The position numbers were made by a program, and so were the translations under genes. This document shows positions 50,733 to 59,643 of a stretch of 64,000 bases of DNA, piece by piece. How positions within the stretch are numbered: position 1 is the stretch's first letter; the number at the start of each line of letters is the position of its first letter. This DNA comes from Oscillospiraceae bacterium (lineage in GTDB: Bacteria; Bacillota; Clostridia; Oscillospirales; CAG-272), in the NCBI GenBank assembly GCA_015065385.1, contig SVQK01000056.1, positions 396,983-460,982 of the forward strand, in the 5' to 3' direction. A model generated the notes under the pieces. That model did no database searches. It was not told the DNA's origin and saw only the letters and a list, made by a program, of their open reading frames with translations.

Positions 50733-52259
50733 TCAGTTGATCTTTTTGACGTGATCCGGATTCAGATCGAGCACGGGAAGGGTGAGCTCCTGTTTCGGCC
50801 CGATCGGGGAGCCGAGAACCGGTTCGTCCCCGTCCCACGAGATGGGCTGCGTCCAGACGGAACGGCCTCCCCATCCGGATCCGGATACGAGATTGCCGTG
50901 GTAGACGATCCAGGTCGAGCCGTCGTCCGCCGTGGTGAAGGAGCAGTGGCCGGGACCGAAGCAGGTCGGGGTCTTCTCGAACACGGAATCCGCCGACTTG
51001 GTCCAGTTCGCCGCGTCCAGAGGATCCCCGCCGCGCCACGTCAGCTTGCCGAGGTTGTAGAAATCGGACCAGCTCCCGGAGGCGGAGTAGAGGATGTGGA
51101 CGGCTCCGTCCTTCGAGAGCGCGACCGGCCCTTCGTTGATAGTGGGACGTCCGCCGAGCTTTTCCCAGCGGTATTCCGGGGAGGAGAGCATCGTGCGGGC
51201 GGAATCGATCTCCGTGGGGCTCTTCATGTGGGCGATATAGATATTCTGCGCCACGTTTTCGTCGCCCTCCCAGCCGGACCAGACGAAGTACAGCTCTCCC
51301 CCGATCTGCGCGACCGTTCCGTCGATGGCCCACTTATCCGTCGGATCGGTGATCTTGCCGACCATCTCAAACCGGTCCGTGGGCTTGTCTCCCTTGCATT
51401 CGAGGACGTACATCCGGTGGTTGAAGTTGTCACCGTCGTCCGCCGCCACATAGATGTACCATTTGCCGTTCAGCTTGTGCAGCTCCGGCGCCCAGTATTC
51501 GCTGGAATAGGCGGTGTTCTCCGGAGAGGTGTAGACCTTGGTTCCGCCCTCCGCCGTGATGTGGGCGAGATCCGCGATCTCATTGACGCAGACGCCGTTG
51601 CCGCCGGAGTAGCAGTAGTAATACCGCCCCGTGTCGGGATCCCGGATCACCCACGGATCCGCGCCGGACGGACAGACGGGATTCTTGAATGTGACGTTTT
51701 TATAGTTTGGTTCCGCTTCGTAAAGTTCCATGGTGTTGACCTCCAGGACGAGGGGATCGTCCTTCATGTAATTCTGTACGAAGACCTCCGCCGCCAGCTT
51801 CGTGAGAGCGGGGGTGCTGCCTAAAATCTGGATCTTCGGGGCATCCGATATGAGAAACTGATTGTCTCCTAACTTATCCGCGCAGTTTGCGGACACGGTG
51901 CGGTTGGTCGTTCCGATGAGGATTTCACAGGCTCCCGCCTGATCCGGATCCTCGCCGGGTTTGACGAAATCCGTTTCAAAACCGATCCGGATGCCGTAGA
52001 TTTCCTGAAATGCTTTGAAGACGACCTGCGCTGCTTCGAGCTCTTCCGGTTCTGCGTCGTCCGGACGGATCAGTACATAGTCCGTTTTCCCGTTCTCCAC
52101 GACGGTCCGGAGGGAGCTGTCCTCCTCTGCCGCGTCGATTCCGGAAGACACCTCCCCGACCGGTTTTGTCTCGGTCTCCGGTGCGGAGGAGCAGGCGGGG
52201 AAGAGCAGGGCGGGAACAAGAAACAGGGCGGCGAGCTTGCGGTTACATGTCAGGTTCAT
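50733..52259 (-). CDS. GH43 family lipoprotein with N-terminal GH67/GH20b-like domain
   Basis: The 508-residue lipoprotein has lipobox FPAC. Residues about 50-165 resemble the accessory domain in front of GH67 or GH20 enzymes (ACEILIGTTNRTVSANCADK). Residues 185-500 form a five-bladed GH43 propeller with the three inverting acids visible: D in SGADPWVIRD, D in AIDGTVAQIG and E in TINEGPVAL. GH43 enzymes release arabinose or xylose from side chains or ends of arabinoxylan. The ATG overlaps the stop of the other GH43 gene. It acts at the outer face of the membrane. Confidence 0.92.
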   Translation of the reverse strand: MNLTCNRKLAALFLVPALLFPACSSAPETETKPVGEVSSGIDAAEEDSSLRTVVENGKTDYVLIRPDDAEPEELEAAQVVFKAFQEIYGIRIGFETDFVKPGEDPDQAGACEILIGTTNRTVSANCADKLGDNQFLISDAPKIQILGSTPALTKLAAEVFVQNYMKDDPLVLEVNTMELYEAEPNYKNVTFKNPVCPSGADPWVIRDPDTGRYYYCYSGGNGVCVNEIADLAHITAEGGTKVYTSPENTAYSSEYWAPELHKLNGKWYIYVAADDGDNFNHRMYVLECKGDKPTDRFEMVGKITDPTDKWAIDGTVAQIGGELYFVWSGWEGDENVAQNIYIAHMKSPTEIDSARTMLSSPEYRWEKLGGRPTINEGPVALSKDGAVHILYSASGSWSDFYNLGKLTWRGGDPLDAANWTKSADSVFEKTPTCFGPGHCSFTTADDGSTWIVYHGNLVSGSGWGGRSVWTQPISWDGDEPVLGSPIGPKQELTLPVLDLNPDHVKKIN

Positions 52260-53851
52260 TTCGGGTACTCCTGCGCGGTGTGCGTCGGGCCGAAGATTTC
52301 AAGCCGGTCCACGCCCGAATCCGTGGGAGCGAACCGCGCCCGGTCGATGCAGATGGTGCGGGGATGGACGGCGGTTGTGGAGGCGTGGGTGTGATAGACG
52401 ACGATCAGCTCGGATCCGTCCGGGGAAGTCGTAAAACTGTGGTGTCCCGGACCGTAGAGCTTCGAGGTGTAGGATAGGATCGGGTTGGCCTTGTATTTCT
52501 CATAAGGCCCGAGCGGGGACTTTGAAACGGCGTATCCGACGGCATATTCCTTCGCGTCGTAGCCGTTGCCGGAGTAGGTCAGGTAATAGAGGCCGCTGTG
52601 TTTGAGCACGAAGGGACCTTCCGTCACCCGTCCGCTCACCTGTTCCCAAGCGTCGGTCGGAGAGATGACGGGGACTTCGGTCTCCGGCTTCACGGTCACA
52701 AGGTCGTCCTCCAGCTCGCAGGCCCAGATCCCGTAGTCGTGTCCGCTCCGCCAGCTCACATAGAAGAGGTAGCCGCGACCGTCCTCGTCGAGGAAGATGT
52801 GGCCGTCGATGGTCTTGTCGAAGGTCCAGCTTTTCTCCGGGATGAACGGGCCGAGGGGAGAGTCTGCCACGGCGAATCCGAGGTGCTCTTCCACGGAGCA
52901 GACCATGACGAATTTGCCGTCCGCCCGCCGCACGACCTCGGGAGCCCAGTAGTAGCCGCTGCGGGAGAGCCCCCACGCTTCGCTCATGCAGAGTCCTTCG
53001 TTCTTCCAGTTTACCAGATCGTCGGACACATAGACATAATATCCGATGGGCGCGGAGGTGGAATAGCAGTAGTATTTCCCGTCCGCTTTCAAAACGCCCG
53101 GATCCGCCGCCTGCAAATCGCGGAAGACGGGGTTGCGGTAGGTCTTCCCGGAAATGGGCTTTTCCGGCGCCGCTACACAGGACAGGGAGGTGAAGACGGC
53201 TCCGTGTCCGTTGTCCGCCGCTCCGACGCCCTTCCCGCGGTGATCGGTCAGAACGAATTCGAACTCCGGCCACGGCTCCACGCCCTCCGCGTCGTCCAGA
53301 TAATAGCAACGGTAGACGTTGCCGCTCTTCTCGACGCGAAGTCGGATTTCAGCGCCGGTTTTCGGCCTTTCCACGGATTTGGAAGCAAGCTCCGACGGTA
53401 TTAACCCGGAGAGGGAGGAGCCTGTCAGGTCGTAGAGATAGACTCTCTTGTCGCGCAGGGTGAAGGCGTATCCCTCGATGCCGTCGTATGCCTGAGATTC
53501 GGACGCGGCGAACAGCACGCCCGCCGAGGAAGTGAGGGAGTCGAGGGTGAGGGTGACGTCCAACCGGTAGTTTTCGGCTTCGGCGTCCATAAAAGCGCCG
53601 GAGAATTGGGTTTCGGCCTTGTCCTTGGTCGTCGGAGCCGCGGTCAGCGTCCCGTCCGAAAAGGTATAGCCGGGTCCGAGGTAGATGTAGGGATTCACTT
53701 CTTCTCCTCCGTCCGCGGTCCCATCCTCCGCCGCGCTTTCTCCGCCCCCGTCGCCCGGATCGGAAACCGCATCCTTCCGGCAGGACGTCAGGGTGGGGAA
53801 GAACAGCAGCAGGGAGACCGACAGGAAACACAGAATTGTCTTTTTCAGCAT
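52256..53851 (-). CDS. GH43 family lipoprotein with N-terminal LamG/DUF1080-like domain
   Basis: The 531-residue protein starts at ATG 53851 (signal LKKTILCFLSVSLLLFFPTL, lipobox LTSC). Residues about 45-215 form a jelly-roll concanavalin-like domain (SSAGVLFAASESQAYDGIEG). The GH43 propeller follows with D in AADPGVLKAD, D in TIDGHIFLDE and E in VTEGPFVLKHS. No good ribosome binding site is seen before 53851 (GAAAG only), suggesting coupling or reinitiation after the LamG gene 107 bp upstream. Substrate is probably an arabinoxylan-type polymer (inference). Confidence 0.9.
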   Translation of the reverse strand: MLKKTILCFLSVSLLLFFPTLTSCRKDAVSDPGDGGGESAAEDGTADGGEEVNPYIYLGPGYTFSDGTLTAAPTTKDKAETQFSGAFMDAEAENYRLDVTLTLDSLTSSAGVLFAASESQAYDGIEGYAFTLRDKRVYLYDLTGSSLSGLIPSELASKSVERPKTGAEIRLRVEKSGNVYRCYYLDDAEGVEPWPEFEFVLTDHRGKGVGAADNGHGAVFTSLSCVAAPEKPISGKTYRNPVFRDLQAADPGVLKADGKYYCYSTSAPIGYYVYVSDDLVNWKNEGLCMSEAWGLSRSGYYWAPEVVRRADGKFVMVCSVEEHLGFAVADSPLGPFIPEKSWTFDKTIDGHIFLDEDGRGYLFYVSWRSGHDYGIWACELEDDLVTVKPETEVPVISPTDAWEQVSGRVTEGPFVLKHSGLYYLTYSGNGYDAKEYAVGYAVSKSPLGPYEKYKANPILSYTSKLYGPGHHSFTTSPDGSELIVVYHTHASTTAVHPRTICIDRARFAPTDSGVDRLEIFGPTHTAQEYPK

Positions 53852-53873
53852 GGCTTTCAGAAGTACCAGAAAC

Positions 53874-53908
53874 GGGAACGCACTCCGTAGTCGGCAGAAT
53901 GCGTCCCC
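53874..53908 (-). other. Intercistronic hairpin between LamG and GH43 genes
   Basis: GGGAACGCA (53874-53882) and TGCGTCCCC (53900-53908) pair with one bulge; no good T-run follows on minus. It may be an RNA-processing or stability site within an operon rather than a strong terminator. Confidence 0.5.
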
Positions 53909-53958
53909 GCTCTTCATGTGCGGCGAGCCACAGAAATGGTCATCGCGCGTTCAGTTGT

Positions 53959-56130
53959 TTATTTTCTCTTCTTGAGGGAGACGGCCGCGCCGGCGGAAAC
54001 CGCGGAAACGATCAGCGCGATCACGCCGAAGTCGAAGGTGTTCGGGGATTCGGCCTTCTCGTCGAGGGCTTCGTCCACGGGAGCCGCGACTTCTTCCGTC
54101 TTGTCGCCGAACAGAGTCAGCTCGGAAACCTGGAAGGTGCCGGAAGCGGTGCCTTCCACGTTGAACTTCACATAGGACACGCCCTCGGCAGCAGCATCGC
54201 CGGTGTAGTAGGTGAAGTTGGTCTCTTCAAAGAAGCTGTCGTCGCCCTTTGCGAGCTCGGTCCAGTTCTCGCCGTCCTTGGAAACGGAGATTGTCCACGC
54301 GTTCGGGGATCTGCCGTTGTAGTCGGCGTTGTCGTTCGCGGTGGCCATGGTGAAGCCGGTGACGTTGTACACGCCGTCGAGCTTGACAACGGACTCAGCC
54401 GGGAATTCGTTGGTGCAGAACTTGGTGGAGGTTTCGCCGTCCCAGAGGTTCTCCGGACCTTCGCTGCCGAAGCCGTTGGAACCGGAAACGAATTCATAAG
54501 CGGAGATCACGTTCTTGCCGGCAGCGGCGTCTTCCACAGCGGCAAAGCCCTTGGTCTCGGCTGTGGGAGCTTCCTCGGCAGGAGCTTCCTCAGCGGGAGC
54601 TTCTTCGGCGGGAGCCGCGTCAGTGTCGGAAGGAACGCCGGTGTACAGGTACTTGGCTTCCAGCGGATTGAGGGCGACGTTGTAGATCTCGAAATCGTCG
54701 ATCATGCCTTCATAATCGCCCCAGTTCCACCATGCGCAGAGCCAGGAGCCGAGCCGCAGGGAGTAGACCTGACCGATCTGCTCGGTAAAGAACTGCTCGG
54801 GAGTACCGCCGCCGAACTGGTCGCCAAGATTCATGCCGGGTCTCACGACGGATTCGCCGTTCTTGTAGATGGCCATGTTGTTCGCGCCGTCGTTGTTGTA
54901 CACAACGGTGACGAGATCCCACTGACCGGCGGTGGTTTCGTTCTTGGAGCCTTCAAAGTTGCCCGGGTCGTTCCAGAAACGCGGGACGATGCCGATGTCC
55001 TCGTTGCCGTCGGTGTTGATGCCGGACTGGAGCGAGTTGACTACGGCGATGTAGCCCTGATTGCCGATGTCGAGGGAGTAGATCGGAGCTATGCCGGTGA
55101 GAGTGTCGGAGGCGTCCGCGTTCACCCACATGGAGATCGTCATGCCCTTCGTCCAGTCGGTGTTCTTGAAGAGGTCGGTGGTGACGAGGCCGTAAGAGGT
55201 GCCGTTGGTGTCGCGGCCGGTGCCGTTGATCTTGATCGCGTTGCCGTTTCTGCCGGGAACGAGCTCGGCGTTGTTCAGCTCGATCACGGAGGCGTCTTCA
55301 AAGTCGAGCGTGTAGATGGGGGTGTGCTCTTCGTAGGTGTAGAGCTCTTCCACGGTGGGAGCCTTGACGATGACGGTCTGGACCTTCTTGGTGTCCGCGT
55401 AGAGATCGAACACGTCGTCCTCGGAAAGGGCTTCGTTCCAGACTCTCACGTCGTCGATCATGCCCTGATAGTCGCCGTAGTTCCACCAGACGCAGGTCCA
55501 TGCGCCGAGGCGGAGCGCGGTAGCGAATTCAAGCTCGAACAGGAAGCTGTCCATGTCGCCGCCGCCGAGCGGGGAATCCGCGTAGTATTCGCCGTCCACA
55601 TAGGTCTTGATCCCGTCGGGAGAGTACACGACGGTCAGAAGCTGCCAGATGCCTTCGTCGGTCTTGTTGACACCGCCGGAGATATTGACGGGGTCGTTCC
55701 AGCAGCGGGGAGCGATGCCGGTGTCGGGCTCGTTGCCGTCGGTGTTCATCGTGGTCTCGAGGGAGCAGACCGCGGCGATGTAGCCCTGGTTGCCGATGTC
55801 CACGGAGTAGATCGGGGTCGTGCCGGACAGAGTCTGGCTGCCGACGTCGGTCTGGATCCACATGGAAATGGTGAAGCCGTTTTCCCAGTTGGTGTTCTCA
55901 AAGAGATCGGTGGTGTAAAGGGCGTAGGACGTGCGGGCGGTGCCGTTGCCCTGACCGTTGACCTTCAGAACCTTGCCACGGGTGACGTCGTCCACGATCT
56001 CGGCTTCAACGAGCTCGAGGCCTTCGCCGCCGTCTTCGAAGTCGATGGCAATCACCGGGTCGTCCGCGTACGCAGACACGGCCAGAAGAACGGCGAGAAC
56101 CATCGTGAGAACAAGTGCGAGTTTCTTCAT
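53959..56130 (-). CDS. Surface protein: two LamG domains, F5/8C-like domain, C-terminal anchor
   Basis: The 723-residue protein has signal KKLALVLTMVLAVLLAVSAY ending near ADD. Two tandem LamG-like domains occupy about 25-235 and 250-450; both carry TTDLFxNT[ND]W, SMW, I[YF]S[VL]DIGNQGYIA and WWN[YW]GDY[QE]GMIDD. An AEEAP linker repeats three times. The discoidin-like domain 480-640 (NLWDGETSTKFC, TMATANDNADYNGRSPNAW) is the same module as in the 20036-21460 protein. The C-terminus SPNTFDFGVIALIVSAVS plus KKRK resembles a variant sorting signal. ATG 56130 follows GGAGG. Confidence 0.9.
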   Translation of the reverse strand: MKKLALVLTMVLAVLLAVSAYADDPVIAIDFEDGGEGLELVEAEIVDDVTRGKVLKVNGQGNGTARTSYALYTTDLFENTNWENGFTISMWIQTDVGSQTLSGTTPIYSVDIGNQGYIAAVCSLETTMNTDGNEPDTGIAPRCWNDPVNISGGVNKTDEGIWQLLTVVYSPDGIKTYVDGEYYADSPLGGGDMDSFLFELEFATALRLGAWTCVWWNYGDYQGMIDDVRVWNEALSEDDVFDLYADTKKVQTVIVKAPTVEELYTYEEHTPIYTLDFEDASVIELNNAELVPGRNGNAIKINGTGRDTNGTSYGLVTTDLFKNTDWTKGMTISMWVNADASDTLTGIAPIYSLDIGNQGYIAVVNSLQSGINTDGNEDIGIVPRFWNDPGNFEGSKNETTAGQWDLVTVVYNNDGANNMAIYKNGESVVRPGMNLGDQFGGGTPEQFFTEQIGQVYSLRLGSWLCAWWNWGDYEGMIDDFEIYNVALNPLEAKYLYTGVPSDTDAAPAEEAPAEEAPAEEAPTAETKGFAAVEDAAAGKNVISAYEFVSGSNGFGSEGPENLWDGETSTKFCTNEFPAESVVKLDGVYNVTGFTMATANDNADYNGRSPNAWTISVSKDGENWTELAKGDDSFFEETNFTYYTGDAAAEGVSYVKFNVEGTASGTFQVSELTLFGDKTEEVAAPVDEALDEKAESPNTFDFGVIALIVSAVSAGAAVSLKKRK
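54566..54615. repeat. Three 15-bp tandem repeats in the LamG protein linker
   Basis: Near-identical 15-bp units (54566-54580, 54581-54595, 54596-54610) and a partial fourth encode AEEAP repeats. The number could vary between strains by slippage. Confidence 0.85.
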
Positions 56131-56184
56131 GATGTTTCCTCCATGAAATGATTGAATCCGCTGAATGAAATTCAGATTCATTTT

Positions 56185-56213
56185 ATTTTACCCCATCCCG
56201 GCCTTTTTGTCAA
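56185..56213 (-). promoter_or_regulatory. Promoter of the LamG/GH43 operon
   Basis: On minus: TTGACA (56213-56208), 17 bp, TAAAAT (56190-56185). Confidence 0.75.
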
Positions 56214-56267
56214 GGCGATTCTGAAAAACGGGGAGGGGATTTCAGAAATTCGTCGTTTTCACGGGGA

Positions 56268-57755
56268 TCAGCCGCCCGCGGAATACTCGTCGAAGGCTTT
56301 ATAGACCTTTTCCATGCTCTTGTCGAAGACCTTGTGATTCTTCTGATAATAGGAAGCGATATCCTTGGATGGGGTTTCGAGGAGGTACTGGATCCAGAAC
56401 ACCGGGCCCCATCCGCCGTAGACGTACCCGAAGTCGAAGATGCGGGACGCCATGATCATATCGATCATCGCAATGGATTCGTAGTCTCTGGCTCCTTTGT
56501 ATTTCAGGGCGGTGTCGTAATAGGCGGGGACGGTTTTCTTCCAGCTTTCGGCGCAGAGGACTTCGAGGATCGAACCGACAAACTCGGGATCCGTGATGCT
56601 GCGGACGACCGCAAGTCCTTCGTGACCGCCGTCCACGGAGGTGTAGTAGGACTCCTGGACCGTGTCCCATTTGGGGTAGGGAATGATGCCGTAGTCGAAT
56701 TCCACTTCTCTCAGCGTGGAGGTGGCCTGACCGAACATGCCGTCCGCGAACAGGGCCTGTCCGGGCTCGAACACGGTCATAGTCTGGTGGTTCTGCTCGA
56801 AGAAGACCTGATCCGTCTCGTAGTACATCTGATAGAGCTTCTCCATGACAGCGACCATCTTCTCGTCGAAGTAGGAGATCTTATAGGTCCCGTCCGGCTG
56901 CTGGGTGGCGATTTTCTTGCCGAGCGCCCACAGATAGGCGTTGGCGGCGGACTTTGTCGAGGTGGAGAGGGCGTAGAGGTCTTCCTTGTCCCGGGATCCG
57001 TTGCCGTTGCTGTCGGTGTAAACGCCCGTGGACAGCTCCATTTCCCTGTCGATCGTCCAGTCTCCCGCGTACACCAGATCGTACATATCCGGAAGTCCGA
57101 AGTCCTGCGCGATCACCTTATTGTAGAACATGCAGTAGGTCTGCTCCACGGCGGAGAGCGCAAAGTCTCCGAGGGCGATAAAGGTCATGCCGCGGTAGGT
57201 CAGGTCGTTCACCGTACTGTCGGACCACCACGGCTTCGAGAAGTCGATGTGGGGCAGATCCGCCATGTTGTACATGATCTTGTCCGTGGCCGCCATGCCG
57301 AGATAGATGATGTGTCCGGCGATGAGCTGATACGCGTCGTCTCCGGCCAGAACGGAGTTCTTCACGTTCCCCGTGATGGAGCTCTCTTCAAAGACCGTGG
57401 CGGCGATTTCGATGTTGAAACGGTCCGTCACGGCGGCGTTCCGCGCGTACACAGCGTCGTTTACCACCTCTCCGTTCTGTTCGTCGGTGAGATAGTAATC
57501 CTCGAACTGTTCGTCTCCGGCAATGCTGAAGGTTTTGCCTCCGAAGTCCTGATCCTCAACTCCGTCCGGTACGTCTTCCCGGGCTTCGAGGGAGTCCTTT
57601 TCCGGCTCGGCGGGTTCTGTTCCCGGATCCGGAGAGGACTGCTCTGCGGCGGGTTCCGTCTCACCGGCCTCTTCGGTCTTTGTTTCCGAACAGGACAGCA
57701 GCGCGCCTCCGATCATCAGGGCTGCCAGAAACAGCGAAATCAGGCGTTTTTTCAT
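56268..57755 (-). CDS. Solute-binding lipoprotein (family 1-like)
   Basis: The 495-residue lipoprotein has signal KKRLISLFLAALMIGGALLS and lipobox LLSC, then an E/P-rich linker. The body includes DEQNGEVVNDAVYARNAAVT, DFSKPWWSDSTVNDL, a calcium-loop-like DSNGNGSRDKEDLYALS and FDYGIIPYPKWDTVQESYY. It is closest in layout to the other four lipoproteins here. It follows its paralogue at 57806 by 50 bp and is probably the second gene of that pair. The C-terminus (IASYYQKNHKVFDKSMEKVY) is helical, as in sugar-binding family members. Confidence 0.88.
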   Translation of the reverse strand: MKKRLISLFLAALMIGGALLSCSETKTEEAGETEPAAEQSSPDPGTEPAEPEKDSLEAREDVPDGVEDQDFGGKTFSIAGDEQFEDYYLTDEQNGEVVNDAVYARNAAVTDRFNIEIAATVFEESSITGNVKNSVLAGDDAYQLIAGHIIYLGMAATDKIMYNMADLPHIDFSKPWWSDSTVNDLTYRGMTFIALGDFALSAVEQTYCMFYNKVIAQDFGLPDMYDLVYAGDWTIDREMELSTGVYTDSNGNGSRDKEDLYALSTSTKSAANAYLWALGKKIATQQPDGTYKISYFDEKMVAVMEKLYQMYYETDQVFFEQNHQTMTVFEPGQALFADGMFGQATSTLREVEFDYGIIPYPKWDTVQESYYTSVDGGHEGLAVVRSITDPEFVGSILEVLCAESWKKTVPAYYDTALKYKGARDYESIAMIDMIMASRIFDFGYVYGGWGPVFWIQYLLETPSKDIASYYQKNHKVFDKSMEKVYKAFDEYSAGG

Positions 57756-57805
57756 GGGAAACTCCTTTCATGTTGATTGTGGTGTGGGAGACTGCTTTGG
57801 ATCCT

Positions 57806-59290
57806 TTACGGCATGGCGGCGTAGGCGTCGTTGATCTTTCCGAGGATCTTGACCGCCACCTTTTCGTTTTTCTTATACATGGAGGCGAAATCGGTGTCGT
57901 TCTGCTGCATCATGGTGATCACGCGCTCGTTGTATCCGCCCAGCTGATAGTACATTCCGACGTCGAAGAAGCGGGTTTCGAAAATCAGATCCAGCATGTC
58001 CGCGGATTCCTCGTCCCGGAAGTATTTTCCTTTGAGGTTCACGTCGTAATAGGCCGGGGTGATGGTCTGCTTGCCGTAATATGCCAGCGCTTCGATCACG
58101 GAACCGGTTTCGTCCGCGTTTTCCGCGACGATCGGGATGCAGACGTAAGAGGTTCCGTAAGCGTGCATGGTGTTGCAGAAATCCTTCTGCGTTTCGCTCC
58201 ATTTTGGGTAGGGAAGAATGCCGAAGTCCGCCTCCAGATCCCGGAACCACGACACGGCCTTGAGATAGCGGGTATAGAACAGGCAGCGGTTGCCGGTGAA
58301 GGTCGCGTGCGAGGCGTCGTCCGTCCCGGCTTCGAGGAAGTAGGAGAAGGACTTTGTCCGGTCCGTGAGCCATGTCGTCAGCACGTCCACGTTCTGCTCG
58401 GTGTTGAGAGTCAGTTCGATCGTGCCGTCCTCCAGAATCGTGGCGCACCGTCCTCCCGAGGCGTGGAGCATGCCGATGACGGAGTCCTGCCAGATCAGGA
58501 TCCCGTAGGCGTCCTCGTTGTCAAGCACGCCGTCCCCGTTCAGGTCGGAATCGCAGGTGTCGGCCATTTCGATGAATTTATCGTAGGTCCAGCGGTTTTC
58601 CCGGATCAGATCGTAGGGGCTTTCGAGGGAGAAGTTTTCCGCGACCTGCTTGTTGAACAGGATGCAGTAGGTGCAGTCGTTGTCCAGAATGCCGATGTCG
58701 CCGGTGGAATAGAACATCTTCCCGCGGACCGAGAGCTGTTCGTTGGCTTTGGGATCCCACCACGATTTCGTGAGATCGATGTTTTTCACCTGATTCAGGT
58801 CGAGAATGTGCCCCTGATAGGCGAGGGTTGAGACGTCATAGCACCCGACGCACGCGAAGGAATAGTCGTTCGTGCCGGACATGTTGACGTTTGTGATGAC
58901 CTTGTAGCCCGTGCCCTGACCTCCGGATGCCGAACCGCTCTGATTGTCCGTTTTCAGCGTCACGTTGAACAGATCCTGAACGGTCGAGTTGACGGTGAAC
59001 CGCGCGTCGTTGAGGGCTTCGCCGGTCATTTCCTCGGCTTCGAAATCGTCGAAGGACCAGTTCCCGGACATGAACACGGTGATCTCCCGTCCTCCGAGGT
59101 CTTTGACTTCGGCTTCGAACGGTTCCACATATTCTGTTTCCGGCTCCGCGGTCTCCTCAGGGGAGGCGGGCGTGACGGCGGGGTCTTGGACGGAGGAATC
59201 CCCTGAATTATCCGCGTTCTGGCTGCTGCATCCGATGAACGTTCCGGCAAGCAGCAGGAGGGTCATGAGGAGGGAGACGGCTTTTTTCAT
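57806..59290 (-). CDS. Solute-binding lipoprotein (family 1-like)
   Basis: The 494-residue lipoprotein has signal KKAVSLLMTLLLLAGTFIGC (lipobox FIGC). AEEMTGEALNDARFTVNSTV, DLTKSWWDPKANEQLSVRG, the calcium loop DSDLNGDGVLDNEDAYGILI and ADFGILPYPKWSETQKDF are the shared blocks. CVGCY adds two extra cysteines. It is the first of a two-gene operon with the 56268 lipoprotein, driven by the extended -10 promoter at 59334. The pair may bind two related glycans or form a hetero-system with one transporter elsewhere. Confidence 0.88.
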   Translation of the reverse strand: MKKAVSLLMTLLLLAGTFIGCSSQNADNSGDSSVQDPAVTPASPEETAEPETEYVEPFEAEVKDLGGREITVFMSGNWSFDDFEAEEMTGEALNDARFTVNSTVQDLFNVTLKTDNQSGSASGGQGTGYKVITNVNMSGTNDYSFACVGCYDVSTLAYQGHILDLNQVKNIDLTKSWWDPKANEQLSVRGKMFYSTGDIGILDNDCTYCILFNKQVAENFSLESPYDLIRENRWTYDKFIEMADTCDSDLNGDGVLDNEDAYGILIWQDSVIGMLHASGGRCATILEDGTIELTLNTEQNVDVLTTWLTDRTKSFSYFLEAGTDDASHATFTGNRCLFYTRYLKAVSWFRDLEADFGILPYPKWSETQKDFCNTMHAYGTSYVCIPIVAENADETGSVIEALAYYGKQTITPAYYDVNLKGKYFRDEESADMLDLIFETRFFDVGMYYQLGGYNERVITMMQQNDTDFASMYKKNEKVAVKILGKINDAYAAMP

Positions 59291-59333
59291 GATTCTGCAT
59301 CCTTTCTTTGATATACAGGAGCTTCTTTTCGTC

Positions 59334-59342
59334 ATTATAGCA
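59334..59342 (-). promoter_or_regulatory. Extended -10 promoter of the lipoprotein pair
   Basis: On minus: TGCTATAAT (59342-59334), TGn plus perfect -10. The -35 region is poor (TTTTCT), as tolerated by extended -10 promoters. Confidence 0.6.
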
Positions 59343-59461
59343 CAAACGGAACGGAAAGAAAAGGGAAAAATGAAAAAGCATGAAACTTTTTGAGAACGGA
59401 TCCGACGAAATCCGGGCGGATCCGCCTTCTTCTGATTTTGTCCGAACATCCCGAAACCGTC

Positions 59462-59490
59462 TTGACAAAATCCGACCCGTATGCTATAAT
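59462..59490 (+). promoter_or_regulatory. Perfect promoter of the uracil permease gene
   Basis: TTGACA (59462-59467), 17 bp, TATAAT (59485-59490). Confidence 0.88.
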
Positions 59491-59494
59491 AAAC

Positions 59495-59596
59495 CGCGAT
59501 GGAAAGAACGAGCTTTAAGCCTGTACCGCGATACCGGCAAGGTCGGAGGTTTCCCTGCGCGCAACTACCGCCCGACCGCGCAATCGGGCTTTTTTC
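59495..59596 (+). promoter_or_regulatory. Transcription attenuator leader of the uracil permease gene
   Basis: The terminator is GCCCGA (59570-59575), loop, TCGGGC (59584-59589), then six T. GGTCGG (59541-59546) can pair with CCGACC (59572-59577), which would break the terminator. The two hairpins are mutually exclusive, so this is an attenuator. Upstream sequence includes a small CCG/CGG hairpin that a protein could bind. PyrR is the natural candidate, but the canonical PyrR loop sequence is not clearly present (only GAGGTT matches). Confidence 0.7.
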
Positions 59597-59643
59597 ATGC
59601 CCGCGTTCCTTCCCCACATTCCTATACTATCTTCGGAGGACGT

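Noticed and set aside
54566..54615. Short tandem repeats considered as a CRISPR array
   Set aside because: Units are 15 bp, contiguous without spacers and encode AEEAP in frame.
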